Source: Pseudomonas graminis
GTDB taxonomy: Bacteria > Pseudomonadota > Gammaproteobacteria > Pseudomonadales > Pseudomonadaceae
Direction: 5' to 3'
Assembly: GCF_002093745.1 (NCBI RefSeq)
Contig: NZ_MTSB01000001.1
Span: 62,001-126,000 of the forward strand
DNA: 64,000 nucleotides
Shown: positions 55,786 through 64,000 of the stretch, piece after piece
Layout of the letters: each line of letters begins with the position of its first letter
How positions within the stretch are numbered: position 1 is the first letter of the stretch
Notes under the pieces: generated by a model
What the model saw: only the letters and a program-made list of their open reading frames with translations
Told to the model about the DNA's origin: nothing
Database searches by the model: none
Program-made: the position numbers and the translations under genes

Positions 55786-58083
55786 TTACAACAGGTTGAA
55801 GGTCGCTTCTTTCACGGCCTGCGAGTCGAGGCCGATCATGACCTTGAATTCGCCGGGTTCCGCAGCGTACTTGAGCTCGGTGTTATAGAACTTCAAGTCG
55901 TCTTCACTGAGGGTGAAGGTCACGACTTTTTCTTCTCCAGGCTCAAGCATCACTTTGTCGAAGTTCTTCAGTTCCTTGACCGGACGGCTGATCGAAGCCG
56001 CTACATCGTGCAAGTACAGCTGCACAATGGTCGCGCCCGCGACCTTGCCGGTGTTTTTCACGGTCACGCTGGCGGTGATCTTCCCTTTGCGCGGCATGTT
56101 GGCATCCGACAGCTTGACGTCCGAGACGTCGAACTGCGTGTAGCTCAAGCCATAACCGAACGGGAACAGCGGGCCATTGGGCTCTTCGAAGTAGTGCGAG
56201 GTGTAGTTGCCCGGGCTGCCTTCGTGGTAAGGGCGGCCAGTGTTCAAATGCGCGTAATAGATCGGCAACTGACCGATCGAACGCGGGAACGACATGGCCA
56301 GTTTGCCCGACGGGTTGTAGTCGCCAAACAGCACGTCAGCCACGGCATTGCCGCCTTCGGTACCCGGGAACCAGGTTTCCAGCATGGCATCGGCCTGTTC
56401 CTGCTCGTCGACCAGAACCAGCGGCCGGCCGTTCATCAGCACCAGTACCAGCGGTTTGCCAGTGGCCTTGAGCGCCTTGATCAGATCACGTTGCTTGCCC
56501 GGAATGTTCAGGCTGCTGCGGCTGGCCGATTCATGCGACATGCCGCGCGACTCGCCCACCACGGCAACGATGACATCGGACTGTTCGGCGACCTTGACCG
56601 CCTCGTCGATCATTTCCTGCGCAGGGCGCGGGTCGATCTCTACTTCCTTCTCGATGAAGTTCAGGTAGGTGAGCACGTGTTCGTTGTCACTGACGTTGGC
56701 ACCGCGGGCATAAAGCAGCTTGGCTTTGTCGCCGACTGCATTGGCCAGGCCCTCATACACGGTGACCGACTGGTTGGGACGGCCGGCAGCCGACCAGCTG
56801 CCGAGCATGTCGAGGTGACTTTGTGCCAGCCCGCCAATGACCGCGATGGTGCCTTGTTTCTTCAAGGGCAGCGTGTCGTTCTGGTTTTTCAGCAACACCA
56901 GCGTCTTGCGCGCGACATCGCGGGCTTCGGCACGGTGCAGGCGGTCGTCGGAGTACGTGTCGGCCGGATCATCGGCAGCCACGCCGATACGACCATAAGG
57001 CGATGCGAACAGGCCCATGTCGTACTTGGCACCCAGTACTTCACGCACGGCGCTGTCGATTTCCTTCATGGAAACCTCGCCGTCCTTCACCAGCCCGGGC
57101 AACTGTTCGCCATAGGCGACATCGTTCATGCTCAGGTCGATGCCTGCCTTGATCGACAGCTTGGCGGCTTCGCGGAAGTCCTTGGCCACGCCGTGCTCGA
57201 TCAGCTCCTTGATCGCGCCGTGGTCACTGATGGTCACGCCCTTGAAACCCCAATCCTTGCGCAGCAGGTCCTGCATCAGCCATTTGTTGGAGGTGGACGG
57301 AACGCCGTTGATCGAGTTGAGGGCGACCATCACGCCGCCAGCGCCGGCATCGATGCCTGCCTTGTAGGGCGGCAGGTAATCCTGGTACATGCGCGTCATG
57401 CTCATGTCCACGGTGTTGTAGTCACGTCCGCCTTCAACAGCCCCGTACAGGGCGAAATGCTTGACCGCTGCCATGATGCTGTCGTTGGCGGCAACGTTCT
57501 TGCCCTGAAAGGACCTGACCATCACGTCGGAAATTCGCGACACCAGATAAGTGTCTTCACCGAACCCTTCGGAACTGCGGCCCCAGCGCGGGTCGCGGGA
57601 AATATCGACCATGGGCGCGAACGTCATGTCGATACTGTCGGCACTGGCTTCTTTGGCAGAGACCCGGCCCATCGTCGCGATGGCGTCCATGTCCCAGCTG
57701 GCGGCCATACCCAGACTGATCGGGAAAATCGTGCGGTGCCCGTGAATCACGTCGTAGGCGAAGAACATCGGAATTTTCAGCCGGCTCTTGGCGACAGCGG
57801 CTTCCTGCAACGGACGGTTTTCCGAGCGGGTAATGGAGTTGAACGTGCCACCGATTCTTCCGGCGGCAATTTCCTTGAGAATTTGCGGCTGTGGCATTTC
57901 GGAACTGATACTGATCAAACGCAGCTGGCCGATCTTTTCGTCCAGAGTCATTTGTTTCATCAGTTTGCCAATGAAGGCATTTTTGGCTTGAAGCGTTGTA
58001 TTGTCAGCAGCGGCCGGATTCTGGGCCATCACTGACTGGCTGGCCATACCGACCAGCAAACCTAATAAACACAGCTTATTCAT
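55786..58083 (-). CDS. bglX: Periplasmic beta-glucosidase (GH3)
   Basis: The 765-residue GH3 enzyme has a cleavable signal peptide (MNKLCLLGLLVGMASQSVMA). The N-terminal catalytic barrel holds the nucleophile loop (KGVTISDHGAIKEL) and substrate residues GRDPRWGRSSEGFGED-like, and a C-terminal fibronectin-like domain follows (VSVTVKNTGKVAG). It hydrolyses beta-linked glucosides in the periplasm and in a plant-associated Pseudomonas may act on cello-oligosaccharides or plant glucosides. It is a single gene divergent from the TPM-domain genes. The assignment is firm at family level. Confidence 0.93.
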   Translation of the reverse strand: MNKLCLLGLLVGMASQSVMAQNPAAADNTTLQAKNAFIGKLMKQMTLDEKIGQLRLISISSEMPQPQILKEIAAGRIGGTFNSITRSENRPLQEAAVAKSRLKIPMFFAYDVIHGHRTIFPISLGMAASWDMDAIATMGRVSAKEASADSIDMTFAPMVDISRDPRWGRSSEGFGEDTYLVSRISDVMVRSFQGKNVAANDSIMAAVKHFALYGAVEGGRDYNTVDMSMTRMYQDYLPPYKAGIDAGAGGVMVALNSINGVPSTSNKWLMQDLLRKDWGFKGVTISDHGAIKELIEHGVAKDFREAAKLSIKAGIDLSMNDVAYGEQLPGLVKDGEVSMKEIDSAVREVLGAKYDMGLFASPYGRIGVAADDPADTYSDDRLHRAEARDVARKTLVLLKNQNDTLPLKKQGTIAVIGGLAQSHLDMLGSWSAAGRPNQSVTVYEGLANAVGDKAKLLYARGANVSDNEHVLTYLNFIEKEVEIDPRPAQEMIDEAVKVAEQSDVIVAVVGESRGMSHESASRSSLNIPGKQRDLIKALKATGKPLVLVLMNGRPLVLVDEQEQADAMLETWFPGTEGGNAVADVLFGDYNPSGKLAMSFPRSIGQLPIYYAHLNTGRPYHEGSPGNYTSHYFEEPNGPLFPFGYGLSYTQFDVSDVKLSDANMPRKGKITASVTVKNTGKVAGATIVQLYLHDVAASISRPVKELKNFDKVMLEPGEEKVVTFTLSEDDLKFYNTELKYAAEPGEFKVMIGLDSQAVKEATFNLL

Positions 58084-58381
58084 GAATGATTTCTCAAGGC
58101 TTTTGTCGACGACTCGCGTTTAATATCCGACAGCCCGTTTTTGGGTTATGGACCTTTGGCGTTATGGTTCGGGCAGGACGCAAGGATAGTGTCTATCCGC
58201 TTCAGTGTCCGAAGTTTCCCAAGGTATGTACGAAAATGGCAGTTTGATTGATTTTTGTACAAACCCTGTCTGACTGATCATCGACCGGTGGCCGGAGTCA
58301 GTGACGGATTATGCCGGGGAACGTGTGTTTTGGCTAAGGCGTGTCGTTTCAACAGATTCAAAAAGTACCGGAGGTCCGATT

Positions 58382-59095
58382 TTGAAGTGTGTTTCACAGT
58401 TGATGTTGTACATGGTGATGCTGTTGGGAGGGGTCTGTAGTGCCGGGGCGGACGAGCCACCACTGGTCTTTCCACCGATGACCGGCAGTGTGGTGGATGC
58501 GGCACAGATGCTCGACAGCCGGACCACGGTGCGCTTGGCGAGGTTGCTGCGCGCCCATGAGCAGAGCACCGGAGAGCGGGTGGTGGTCGTGACGCTGGCG
58601 GACCTGCAAGGTGCGACCATCGAAGAGTTTGGCGCGCGGCTGGGCGATGCCTGGGGCCTGGGGCTGCATGGCGAAGACAAGAGTGTTCTGCTGCTGATCG
58701 ATCGCGACAAACGCAAAGTGTTCATAGAGGTGGGGGCTGCGCTGAAGGCTCGCCTCAATGATGCCCAGACATCGCTGATCATCGACATGCTGATGACCCC
58801 CGAATTCGACGACAGCCGTCTGGCTGCCGGTGTAGAGCGCGGCGCTCAGGCAGTGATTGCCGCGCTGGGCGGCCAGATACCGGATTATCCTGAGCCGACT
58901 GGACAGATGACTGTTCACAACGAACAGGCCAATGATGATCAGGTCTGGCTGATCGCAATCATCTTGACGCTCATCGTATTGGGGATTGTTGTCATCAGTA
59001 TCAGGCGTGGCGCCGCAGCCCGGCCTGTACGGGACAGGGCCGCCGAGCGCAGTGGCGGACGCTTCGGCGGCGGCGGTGCTTCAGGCAACTGGTAA
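58382..59095 (+). CDS. TPM-domain protein with signal peptide and C-terminal anchor
   Basis: The 237-residue protein starts at TTG 58382, chosen because GGAGG lies 7 bases upstream and the resulting N-terminus is a signal peptide (MKCVSQLMLYMVMLLGGVCSAGA). The TPM (TLP18.3/Psb32) domain covers about residues 28-160 (VVDAAQMLDSRTTVRLARLLRAHEQSTGERVVVVTLADLQG, GEDKSVLLLIDRDKRKVFIEVG). A membrane helix follows (WLIAIILTLIVLGIVVIS) and a Gly-rich SGGRFGGGGASGNW tail. TPM proteins work at membranes, with functions still vague in bacteria. It lies directly upstream of a second TPM gene. Confidence 0.85.
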   Translation: MKCVSQLMLYMVMLLGGVCSAGADEPPLVFPPMTGSVVDAAQMLDSRTTVRLARLLRAHEQSTGERVVVVTLADLQGATIEEFGARLGDAWGLGLHGEDKSVLLLIDRDKRKVFIEVGAALKARLNDAQTSLIIDMLMTPEFDDSRLAAGVERGAQAVIAALGGQIPDYPEPTGQMTVHNEQANDDQVWLIAIILTLIVLGIVVISIRRGAAARPVRDRAAERSGGRFGGGGASGNW

Positions 59096-59122
59096 TCGGA
59101 TTGATTCGGAAATGAGGGAACC

Positions 59123-59740
59123 ATGGCGTTGTTGAACAGAGACGAACAGAAGCAGGTCGCTGAAGCGATTGATCGTGTTGAACAGCGTACGGATGCCGAG
59201 CTGGTCACCGTGCTGGCCGCGCGTGCCGATGATTACGCGTACATGCCGCTCATCTGGGCCGGGCTGATCGGTCTGCTGCTGCCGGGGACAATCAATTACT
59301 GCCTGCAGTGGTTGAGCGCGGACGAACTGATGCTCGCTCAAATGAGCACGTTCATTGTGGTGGCGCTGGTGTGCCGTGTGCCTAAAGTGACTGCCTTGCT
59401 GGTGCCGGTATCCGTCAGGCGCTGGCGGGCCGGGAACCTTGCACGCCGCCAGTTTCTCGAACAGAACCTGCACAAGACCCACGACGGAACCGGCATTCTG
59501 GTCTTTGTCAGCGAAGCCGAGCGTTACGTCGAAATTCTGGTCGATCACGGAATCGCCAGCCGTTTGCATGACGACACCTGGAAGGCAATGGTCGATGTCT
59601 TCACCCAGCAGGTAAGGGACGGTCAGATTCTGCAAGGGTTTCTGGGCTGTATTCATGCCTGTGGCGAACTGCTCGCCGATCATGTACCCGTGACCCACGG
59701 CCGGAACGAACTGCCCAACCGTCTGGTGGTGTTGCGGTAA
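59123..59740 (+). CDS. TPM-domain membrane protein
   Basis: The 205-residue second TPM protein has a short N-terminal helix region, two membrane segments in the middle (PLIWAGLIGLLLPGTINYCL, FIVVALVCRVPKVTALLVPV) and then the C-terminal half of the domain (GTGILVFVSEAERYVEILVDHGIASRLHDDTW). Start ATG 59123 follows GAGGGAAC. The 27-base gap to its upstream TPM partner indicates an operon. The function is unknown; it is convergent with the cytolysin genes. Confidence 0.85.
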   Translation: MALLNRDEQKQVAEAIDRVEQRTDAELVTVLAARADDYAYMPLIWAGLIGLLLPGTINYCLQWLSADELMLAQMSTFIVVALVCRVPKVTALLVPVSVRRWRAGNLARRQFLEQNLHKTHDGTGILVFVSEAERYVEILVDHGIASRLHDDTWKAMVDVFTQQVRDGQILQGFLGCIHACGELLADHVPVTHGRNELPNRLVVLR

Positions 59741-59750
59741 AAGCAGAAGA

Positions 59751-59775
59751 CAGGCGTCGATGGGGTCGACGCCTG
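59751..59775. terminator. Bidirectional intrinsic terminator
   Basis: CAGGCGTCGA and TCGACGCCTG form a perfect 10-bp stem with a 5-base loop between the TPM gene and xaxB. AGAAGA and CTTCTT flanks extend it. Confidence 0.7.
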
Positions 59776-59795
59776 CCTTCTTGAACACAGAGGTG

Positions 59796-60812
59796 TCAAA
59801 GGGTGCGTTTGATACCGTAGAACGATTTCACGTACGTCTTCAGTTGCTCGACATGCTGGCTGATCGAAGCCGATGATTGATCGGGCGACAGGCAAGTGTC
59901 CAGAAAGCTGTACAGCGACTGATAAACCTTTCTCGCTTCTTGCACCCAAAGCGTTTTGCTCTGGTCGACGCTGGCAAGCCCGTTCAACTCATCCAGTTTG
60001 CCGGCCAGTACTTTCGTGTCTTGCGTGCCCGTGCGGGACTCGGCGAGCAGGGCGTTATAGCGCAGCCTCAGCCGGTCGCGCTCTTTGGTCAGGTCAAAGT
60101 AAGTCAGGGCGCCGCTGACCTGATCAAGGAGTTTGCCCAGTCTGGCGATACCTGCGTTTACCAGTGCCAGTTCTGGCGATGGCATGTTGATCAGGCTCAG
60201 TTCTTCCGCAGAGGGCAGTGCATCCTTGAATTGATCGGCCAGGTTATGCTTTTCGAGTGCCTTGATGGTTTCGTCAAGCAGGCGCCGGTCTTCGAGGATC
60301 ACGGTCATTGTGCTCTCCAGCGTGGCCACCCGCTGGGTGAGGGTGTCGATTTGCCCCTGCAGTGTTTCCTGCAACCGATTGCCGTCCAGCTTCAGGTTGA
60401 TCTGCTGCACATCATCGCTGCTTTCGGCAATGGCCTGGGCGCTGCTGCGCACAACCGTCGTCAGTGTCGAAATCAGACGACTGCGTTCCCCTTCCAGCAG
60501 GCTGATCGCTTGCTGTTTCTGTTTGTCGGTCAGTCGTTGATCCGCTTCGATCAAATGCTGTTTCTGGTCCAGTGGCTGCAGGTTGACGCTGTTCAACTGG
60601 ACAGAAACGGCGGCCAGTTTTTCGCGGTATAACGTGTCAGCCCTGTGGACGGCCGCTTGAAGAGGCAGCATTTTTTCTTTCATGGCGGGCAGAAAGTCGA
60701 GTTTCAGCGCGATGGCCTGGGTATGAATATGCCGGCGAGCCGCTTCCATGGTTTGCGTGTCGGGAGGCGTGAGGACCTGTGCCTCAACGAGGGTGTCAGT
60801 ACGCATGATCAT
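59796..60812 (-). CDS. xaxB: Alpha-xenorhabdolysin-type binary cytolysin subunit B
   Basis: This 338-residue, almost entirely alpha-helical protein is rich in heptad patterns (LDEFLPAMKEKMLPLQAAVHRADTLYREKLAAV, LQETLQGQIDTLTQRVATLESTMTVILEDRRLLDETIKALEKH). It matches the XaxB/YaxB family, the partner that combines with XaxA to form alpha-pore complexes in host membranes. There is no signal peptide, as usual. ATG 60812 overlaps the xaxA stop by 4 bases; an ATG three codons in is possible. The final helix KTYVKSFYGIKRTL is the conserved C-terminus. Confidence 0.88.
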   Translation of the reverse strand: MIMRTDTLVEAQVLTPPDTQTMEAARRHIHTQAIALKLDFLPAMKEKMLPLQAAVHRADTLYREKLAAVSVQLNSVNLQPLDQKQHLIEADQRLTDKQKQQAISLLEGERSRLISTLTTVVRSSAQAIAESSDDVQQINLKLDGNRLQETLQGQIDTLTQRVATLESTMTVILEDRRLLDETIKALEKHNLADQFKDALPSAEELSLINMPSPELALVNAGIARLGKLLDQVSGALTYFDLTKERDRLRLRYNALLAESRTGTQDTKVLAGKLDELNGLASVDQSKTLWVQEARKVYQSLYSFLDTCLSPDQSSASISQHVEQLKTYVKSFYGIKRTL

Positions 60813-62029
60813 TTCCCTTTGCTGCCGGATTGCAGTTCGCGTTTAAATTGATCCAACGCACTTTCAAAAACCTTTAACAACTTGGTGGTCAAGCCTTTTA
60901 TCTCCAGCCACGGTGTCACGACGCCCTGAAACTGCATGGCAAAAATCAGCAAGGCCTGGTCGTCCTTGATCGCGGCCAGTTCATTGACGGACGTGTTGAT
61001 GTACGCGGCCAGTATGTTCCAGAGGTCTTTCAGGTTGGTCGCGCTCTTGTGAGCATCCACCATGCGAATGTTCATGTCTTCGAAGATCAATTGCAGGCTG
61101 CACACCGCCGCGGCCAAAGGACGCTTTTCATTGAGTAACTTAATTTTTTGCCCTTTTTCAGCGATCATTTTATTTTTCAGTTTGCGTATTTTTTCCGCCT
61201 GACTGCCAAATATGCCCCCGGTGATGGCAAGCCCGATAGGGCCTCCGATAAGGCCCGAGACGGCCTTGTTAACAGCGGCTTTATACTCTTTGTTCTTCTG
61301 CTCGATATCGAATGTCAGTTGGTCGATATCTTTTTCCAGGTCCTTGATTTGCTGGTCCAGGTCCGAGCGTTGTGCCAGTTTTACCTTGTCATTGATGCCG
61401 GGAATAAGTTCAACGCTCAGCACGGTGCTGAAGGTATCTATCTGTCGGGCCAGTTGCTCGGCAGCCTGCTGATGAATGGCTATCTGGCTCGCAAGGGTTT
61501 TCAGGAACTCGGCCAGCGTAACGCATGCCCTCTGATCGGTTTTGCTCAGTGGGGCGGGCGATTTCTCGCGGACGTCCTCAATGATCAGATCGGCAACAGT
61601 CAGATCAAGTTGTCGGGCGAAATCCATTTTTTCAATATAATGGATGAGCTGCTGGCCCTGATTCGAGAACTGCGTAGCAAACAGGTCGATCGTGACCCCG
61701 CTCAGCTTGATGAGGTCTTCGATACGCACCCAGCTTTTGCCGTGGCGGTTGATGGCCGTGTAAGTGGCCAGCATGTCTTTCGGCTCCAGGCCGGGAATGC
61801 CACTTTTCGTGAAACCCAGTTGCTCTTCGACACGCGTGAGTGAGGTGGGCAGATTCAGGCTGTGCCGTTCATAGCGTTTCAGGCTGAGGATATCTTCATG
61901 GCTCACAATAAGGGCCGCACTGCGGCCGCCGTTTTCTTCGTCGTTGGCAATAACGTTCAAGTACTCCACGGGCTTTAACGTGACCCGGGCGATGTCTTCG
62001 TTTTCTAAAAGTGCTGCGTGACTCAACAT
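60809..62029 (-). CDS. xaxA: Alpha-xenorhabdolysin-type binary cytolysin subunit A
   Basis: The 406-residue protein matches XaxA/YaxA. It has a helical N-terminal head (PTSLTRVEEQLGFTKSGIPGLEPKDMLATYTAINRHGKSW), a long helical tail, and one Gly-rich hydrophobic hairpin at about residues 255-275 (SGLIGGPIGLAITGGIFG) that is expected to insert in the membrane. Together with XaxB it forms a large alpha-pore active against haemocytes and red cells in Xenorhabdus and Yersinia. Start ATG 62029 has AAGGA about 9 bases upstream. No secretion system for it is visible nearby. Upstream DNA is AT-richer than the core. Confidence 0.9.
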   Translation of the reverse strand: MLSHAALLENEDIARVTLKPVEYLNVIANDEENGGRSAALIVSHEDILSLKRYERHSLNLPTSLTRVEEQLGFTKSGIPGLEPKDMLATYTAINRHGKSWVRIEDLIKLSGVTIDLFATQFSNQGQQLIHYIEKMDFARQLDLTVADLIIEDVREKSPAPLSKTDQRACVTLAEFLKTLASQIAIHQQAAEQLARQIDTFSTVLSVELIPGINDKVKLAQRSDLDQQIKDLEKDIDQLTFDIEQKNKEYKAAVNKAVSGLIGGPIGLAITGGIFGSQAEKIRKLKNKMIAEKGQKIKLLNEKRPLAAAVCSLQLIFEDMNIRMVDAHKSATNLKDLWNILAAYINTSVNELAAIKDDQALLIFAMQFQGVVTPWLEIKGLTTKLLKVFESALDQFKRELQSGSKGK

Positions 62030-62325
62030 AATGCACGTTCCTTGTGCGAGTTGTTTTAACAGAGCAAAAAACTCTGGATATGTCCGGCCGACGGTACTTA
62101 ATCGGTCAGGGCAACTATAAAGATGTTTAAGCGCGGTACAAGTAAGGTACGGTGTTTTTTGACCCGCAATCTTTTACTGAGTGTGTGTTTCATCGTGGTG
62201 TGTAGGCCCGTGGCGACAGTCGGTGTAGTCATTTAAAAATAGGGGTGACCCTGAAGCGCTGACGCGCCTAAAATACCGGCCTGATTTTTCAAGTCCCGGC
62301 AGGGACGCTTGAGGCACATCGTTCA

Positions 62326-63546
62326 ATGTCAGTCATTACGTCCGCTCCACTTACCGCTTCGGGCGATCACCGCGCGCAGTTCCTTGGCTTGCTGGACACC
62401 AGCCTGTCGCAGAATTCGCTGATCAAGCTGGTGCTGGCCAAATACGTGGGCAGCGAGGCCGAGTTGCAGCGGGTCATCATCAAGCCGCTGACGGTCAAGG
62501 AGCAGCCATGCCTGACATTCGTGTACCGCTATAAAACCCGCGATATCACCAAGAACTTTCCGCTGGTCGACGCCGTGAACGTGATCGCCGGGCTTGTCCC
62601 CGAGTCGTTCAAAAACGCTCACCTGCTGTCGCTGACCGACGAAGTGCAACTGGAATTCAGCAAGAAGGGCAAGACCACGCTGTTCAAGAGCAAGCCCCAG
62701 CAGGCGCGCGAGGCACCTTCAACCGGGCACGATCGCGAGAAAAAACGCTACCTGGAGCTGACCCGGCCGTTTCTGACCGACCTGGGCGTGACCAACCGAC
62801 AGCACGAGCTGATTCCGGCCATGTCACGTAAATGGAAACAGATCAACAAGTTCATCGAAGTGTTCTCCCATGCACTGAGCGCGTCGCCGCTCCAGCTCGA
62901 TCAGCCGATCAAGGTGTCAGACTTCGGTTCGGGCAAGGGCTACCTGACCTTCGCCATCCATGATTACCTGTGCAACACCTTGCAAGCCCAAGGCCACGTG
63001 ACCGGTGTCGAGCTGCGTGAGGACATGGTCACGCTGTGCAACAAGGCTGCAGCCGGTCTCGAACACCCAGGCCTGACGTTCCAGCATGGCGATGTGCGCA
63101 CCGTTGCGCCCAGCGCACTGGACGTGATGATCGCGCTGCACGCCTGTGACATCGCGACGGACTATGCCATTCACATGGGCATTCGTTCAGGCGCATCGAT
63201 CATCATGTGTTCGCCGTGCTGTCACAAGCAGATTCGCCTGCAGATTCAGAGCCCTGCGCTGTTGAAGCCGATGCTGCAATACGGTCTGCACATGGGGCAG
63301 CAGGCCGAAATGGTTACCGACAGTCTGCGTGCCCTGCTGCTGGAAGCATGCGGATATGAAACCAAGGTGTTCGAGTTCATCTCGCTGGAGCACACCAACA
63401 AGAACAAGATGATCCTGGCCGTCAAACGCGCCGAACCGGTTAACCCGAGCCGCTTGCTGGCGCGCATTCAGGAACTCAAGGCTTTTTACGGCATTTCCGA
63501 GCAATGCCTGGAAACCCTGCTTCAGGCGGATGGTTTTCTGGGCTGA
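62326..63546 (+). CDS. SAM-dependent methyltransferase of unknown substrate
   Basis: The 406-residue protein has a class I methyltransferase SAM-binding segment VSDFGSGKGYLTFAIHDYL (about residues 203-221) with GVELREDM and LDVMIALHACDIATDYAI. The unusual MCSPCCHKQIRLQ motif places it with the group of conserved methyltransferases related to eukaryotic METTL25/RRNAD1. Substrate and pathway are unknown. It is a single gene starting just after a short AT-rich spacer upstream of xaxA. Confidence 0.85.
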   Translation: MSVITSAPLTASGDHRAQFLGLLDTSLSQNSLIKLVLAKYVGSEAELQRVIIKPLTVKEQPCLTFVYRYKTRDITKNFPLVDAVNVIAGLVPESFKNAHLLSLTDEVQLEFSKKGKTTLFKSKPQQAREAPSTGHDREKKRYLELTRPFLTDLGVTNRQHELIPAMSRKWKQINKFIEVFSHALSASPLQLDQPIKVSDFGSGKGYLTFAIHDYLCNTLQAQGHVTGVELREDMVTLCNKAAAGLEHPGLTFQHGDVRTVAPSALDVMIALHACDIATDYAIHMGIRSGASIIMCSPCCHKQIRLQIQSPALLKPMLQYGLHMGQQAEMVTDSLRALLLEACGYETKVFEFISLEHTNKNKMILAVKRAEPVNPSRLLARIQELKAFYGISEQCLETLLQADGFLG

Positions 63547-63694
63547 AGACAACGACCCGGTTTTCGCAGTCTGCACCGGCTGCGACCAACGGCTTGATAC
63601 ATGGCAGTTTGTTGCTCTGGGTCAATGGTTGCACCTCGCACAAGGCGGATGCTTGAGCTATTCCTTAGCGTCCGGCCGCCCACGAGGGCCCATC

Positions 63695-64000
63695 ATGATC
63701 AGCACTTTTTTCATTCCCGCTGTGAACATCATCGGCACTGGTTGTATTGATGAAGCGATGCGAGCCATACGAAAATACGGCTTTCGCAAGGCCCTGATCG
63801 TCACTGACGCCGGGCTGGCCAAGGCCGGGGTCGCCAGCCAGGTCGCCGGACTGCTGGTGGAGCAGGGCATCGACTCGGTGGTGTACGACGGTGCCAGACC
63901 CAACCCGACCATTGCGAACGTCGAAAACGGGCTGGCCTTGCTGAACGCGCAGCAGTGCGATTTCGTGATTTCTCTGGGCGGTGGTTCGCCCCACGATTGC
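63695..64000 (+). CDS. yiaY: Iron-containing alcohol dehydrogenase (YiaY-like), partial
   Basis: Only the first 102 residues are in the window. ATG 63695 follows GAGGG by 7 bases and opens MISTFFIPAVNIIGTG. The NAD-binding part is recognisable: RKALIVTDAGLAKAG, YDGARPNPTIANVENGL and ISLGGGSPHD, the Gly-rich nucleotide motif. This matches E. coli YiaY and other iron-dependent alcohol dehydrogenases. The metal ligands lie beyond the right edge. Confidence 0.85.
   Translation, partial: MISTFFIPAVNIIGTGCIDEAMRAIRKYGFRKALIVTDAGLAKAGVASQVAGLLVEQGIDSVVYDGARPNPTIANVENGLALLNAQQCDFVISLGGGSPHDC

Noticed and set aside
56008..58035. A 675-codon plus-strand frame over bglX
   Set aside because: Antisense shadow of the beta-glucosidase, with no ribosome site and no recognisable domains.
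62030..62325. Possible HrpL-type promoter upstream of xaxA
   Set aside because: I saw no GGAACC box with a correctly spaced CCAC in this spacer or in the tca-tccC spacer, so type III regulation is not supported by the sequence.

Overview
This window looks like chromosomal DNA of a fluorescent Pseudomonas, most likely from the P. syringae group. The evidence is an MvaT-type H-NS protein, a beta-ketoadipate locus arranged pcaR-pcaI-pcaJ-pcaF-pcaT, a MexAB-OprM/TtgABC-type efflux operon with a divergent TetR repressor and a near-textbook TtgR operator, class I fumarase, DctB/DctD, and generally high-GC Pseudomonas codon use. No rRNA, tRNA, CRISPR, prophage, IS element or integrase was seen.

Layout. 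(1) 1-9.0 kb is an insecticidal-type Tc toxin locus. A split TcA subunit (tcaA then tcaB, minus strand; tcaB runs off the left edge) is divergent from a tccC/Rhs-type gene whose C-terminal module carries a zincin-like HEISH motif. (2) 9.2-14.5 kb is core metabolism: fumarase, a ferredoxin-type reductase, pyruvate kinase, a small lipoprotein and a PilZ protein. (3) 14.6-21.5 kb is a tightly overlapping six-gene minus-strand operon: RDD, SpoIIM-like, DUF4129, DUF4350, MoxR AAA+ ATPase and DUF58. (4) 21.6-27 kb holds sbcB, mvaT, purU, a Pit phosphate transporter and small genes. (5) 27.5-33.1 kb is the beta-ketoadipate pathway locus. It also holds a candidate small RNA on the minus strand whose promoter abuts a PcaR-like inverted repeat. 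(6) 33.1-39.8 kb is the RND efflux operon and its regulator. (7) 39.8-46.4 kb is accessory: an orphan DUF3396 (T6SS-immunity-like) protein preceded by a 57-codon reading frame, a 14-TM MFS exporter, small proteins, a flavin reductase, a secreted protein with a perfect 13-residue tandem repeat, and a KgtP-like MFS permease. (8) 46.6-58.1 kb holds a HscC Hsp70 with a DjlC-like J-protein partner, a hybrid histidine kinase, dctB-dctD and bglX. (9) 58.4-62.0 kb holds two TPM-domain proteins and a XaxA/XaxB binary pore-forming cytolysin operon. (10) The right end has a SAM methyltransferase and the start of a YiaY-like iron alcohol dehydrogenase.

How the parts work together. PcaI/J/F convert beta-ketoadipate to succinyl-CoA and acetyl-CoA under the IclR regulator PcaR, with PcaT bringing substrate in. 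DctB/D sense and control C4-dicarboxylate use, and fumarase and pyruvate kinase sit in the same central carbon network. The two toxin loci at either end (Tc complex and XaxAB) both point to interaction with insects or other eukaryotic cells. The least explained items are the metallopeptidase-like tail of the TccC protein, the pcaR-adjacent small RNA, the repeat protein at 44.3 kb, and the orphan immunity-like gene at 40.2 kb.
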